A stretch of DNA of 33,764 bases from NCBI RefSeq assembly GCF_000297435.1, contig NZ_CAIP01000004.1, positions 1 to 33,764 of the forward strand, in the 5' to 3' direction. Position numbers and translations under genes: made by a program. The notes below the pieces were generated by a model. The model was not told where the DNA came from, did no database searches, and saw nothing but the letters and a program-made list of their open reading frames with translations. The DNA comes from Microcystis sp. T1-4. Lineage in GTDB: Bacteria > Cyanobacteriota > Cyanobacteriia > Cyanobacteriales > Microcystaceae. Positions 33,266 to 33,764 of the stretch are shown piece by piece; position 1 is the stretch's first letter, and each line of letters starts with the position of its first letter.

Positions 33266-33764
33266 GCAGTATCATAGGGAAAGTCAAGATAAGCGAGAAA
33301 CAAGCCGATAAACTAGGATTAAGCAAGAATAATCGATTAAGTCCCATGCTGGAGAAATGTTGCTTAGGAGCAGTGGCTAAAGTCTCTTTTGAAGATGCGG
33401 AAAAAGATATCAAAATGGCGACAGGAATGGCAGTTTCAGGCAGTAGTCAACAGAGGCTTGTACAAAGATATAAATTTGAGGAAGCAGAAGCAAAGAGTCC
33501 GGTAGAAGCATTGAGTGTAGATGGAGGAAAAGTCAGAATCAGAACGCCCAAAGGACAACCGAGTCAATGGAGAGATTACAAAGCAGTAAGTCTGTATGGT
33601 CAAGAATGTGCGGGATTTTTTCAGCAAAATGAAGAATTACTGGAATGGGTGAACCGTCAGCCCTTAACAGAGGTAGTCACCTGTTTAGGAGATGGTCATG
33701 ATGGGGTGTGGAATCTGATGGAGAAAATCGGTGTTAAAAGGAGAGAAATATTGGATTGGTATCA
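33220..33764 (+). CDS. ISKra4-like transposase, main frame, 3' partial
   Basis: Open from the T-run to the window end in the -1 frame: SVSSIIGKVKISEKQADKLG, then LSVDGGKVRIRTPKG with a likely catalytic Asp, and CLGDGHDGVWNLMEK with further acidic residues of the DDE site. It is either made by -1 slippage at the T-run or broken by an indel. The C terminus lies beyond the window. Confidence 0.8.

Larger units (their letters stand above)
32961..33764 (+). mobile_element. ISKra4-like insertion sequence, left end, continuing past the window
   Basis: The left boundary is set by the break in repeat copy 4 at 32960. The end starts near GGGAGCATCCCAATTTTG. It carries a transposase in two frames (33056-33265 and 33220 onward). 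Confidence 0.8.

Overview
The window looks like the chromosome of a unicellular, bloom-forming cyanobacterium, most likely Microcystis or a close relative. It carries psbI and psbX, ferredoxin:thioredoxin reductase ftrC, a DUF3769 LptD-like protein, a CtaA-type copper ATPase and an FtsH of the thylakoid type. HIP1 octamers (GCGATCGC) are frequent from about 12 kb on, and small dispersed repeats and an ISKra4-like transposon are abundant. The genus is inferred from gene content and repeat style, not from a search.

Region A (1-11836, AT-rich, almost no HIP1) is an accessory block with all genes on the + strand. In order it holds a 5'-truncated J-like/Hsp70 fusion, an Hsp70-VWA fusion, a small charged helical protein, a VirD4/TraG-type coupling ATPase, an acidic unknown, a basic unknown, a JAB/JAMM isopeptidase-like protein, and a very large NB-ARC protein with 14 WD40 repeats. 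No conjugation genes are visible. I consider the seven genes before the WD40 gene the best candidate in the window for an undescribed system: two customised Hsp70s, a membrane pumping ATPase, a metalloprotease and small cargo-like proteins.

Region B (11964-21234) is core genome. It holds the lipopolysaccharide export genes (LptD-like DUF3769, lptF/G, lptB, lptA), with ftrC and a DUF309 gene upstream of lptA, the tiny photosystem II genes psbI and psbX, rsmI, a DUF1816 gene overlapping comF, and a small protein with three copies of a short motif.

Region C (21270-22656) is a decayed EcoRV-type restriction-modification system. The methyltransferase is intact. The nuclease gene survives only as an N-terminal fragment that carries a stop, a frameshift, a lost catalytic aspartate and a 149-bp MITE with a clean 7-bp target duplication. 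A second MITE of the same family, also with a 7-bp duplication, lies before rsmI.

Region D (22804-29334) is ftsH, a repeat element, a short acidic lipoprotein, the DNA polymerase III delta-prime gene, a small unknown and a ctaA-like copper ATPase.

Region E (29335-33764) is accessory and repeat-rich. It holds several copies of a 78-bp palindromic repeat, a transposase-like remnant, three motifs spaced exactly 40 bp apart, a promoter with a structured leader or small RNA, a 524-residue protein with an amyloid-signalling-like linker, a hicB-hicA toxin-antitoxin pair, and the left end of an ISKra4-like transposon that needs a -1 frameshift and has landed inside one of the 78-bp repeats.
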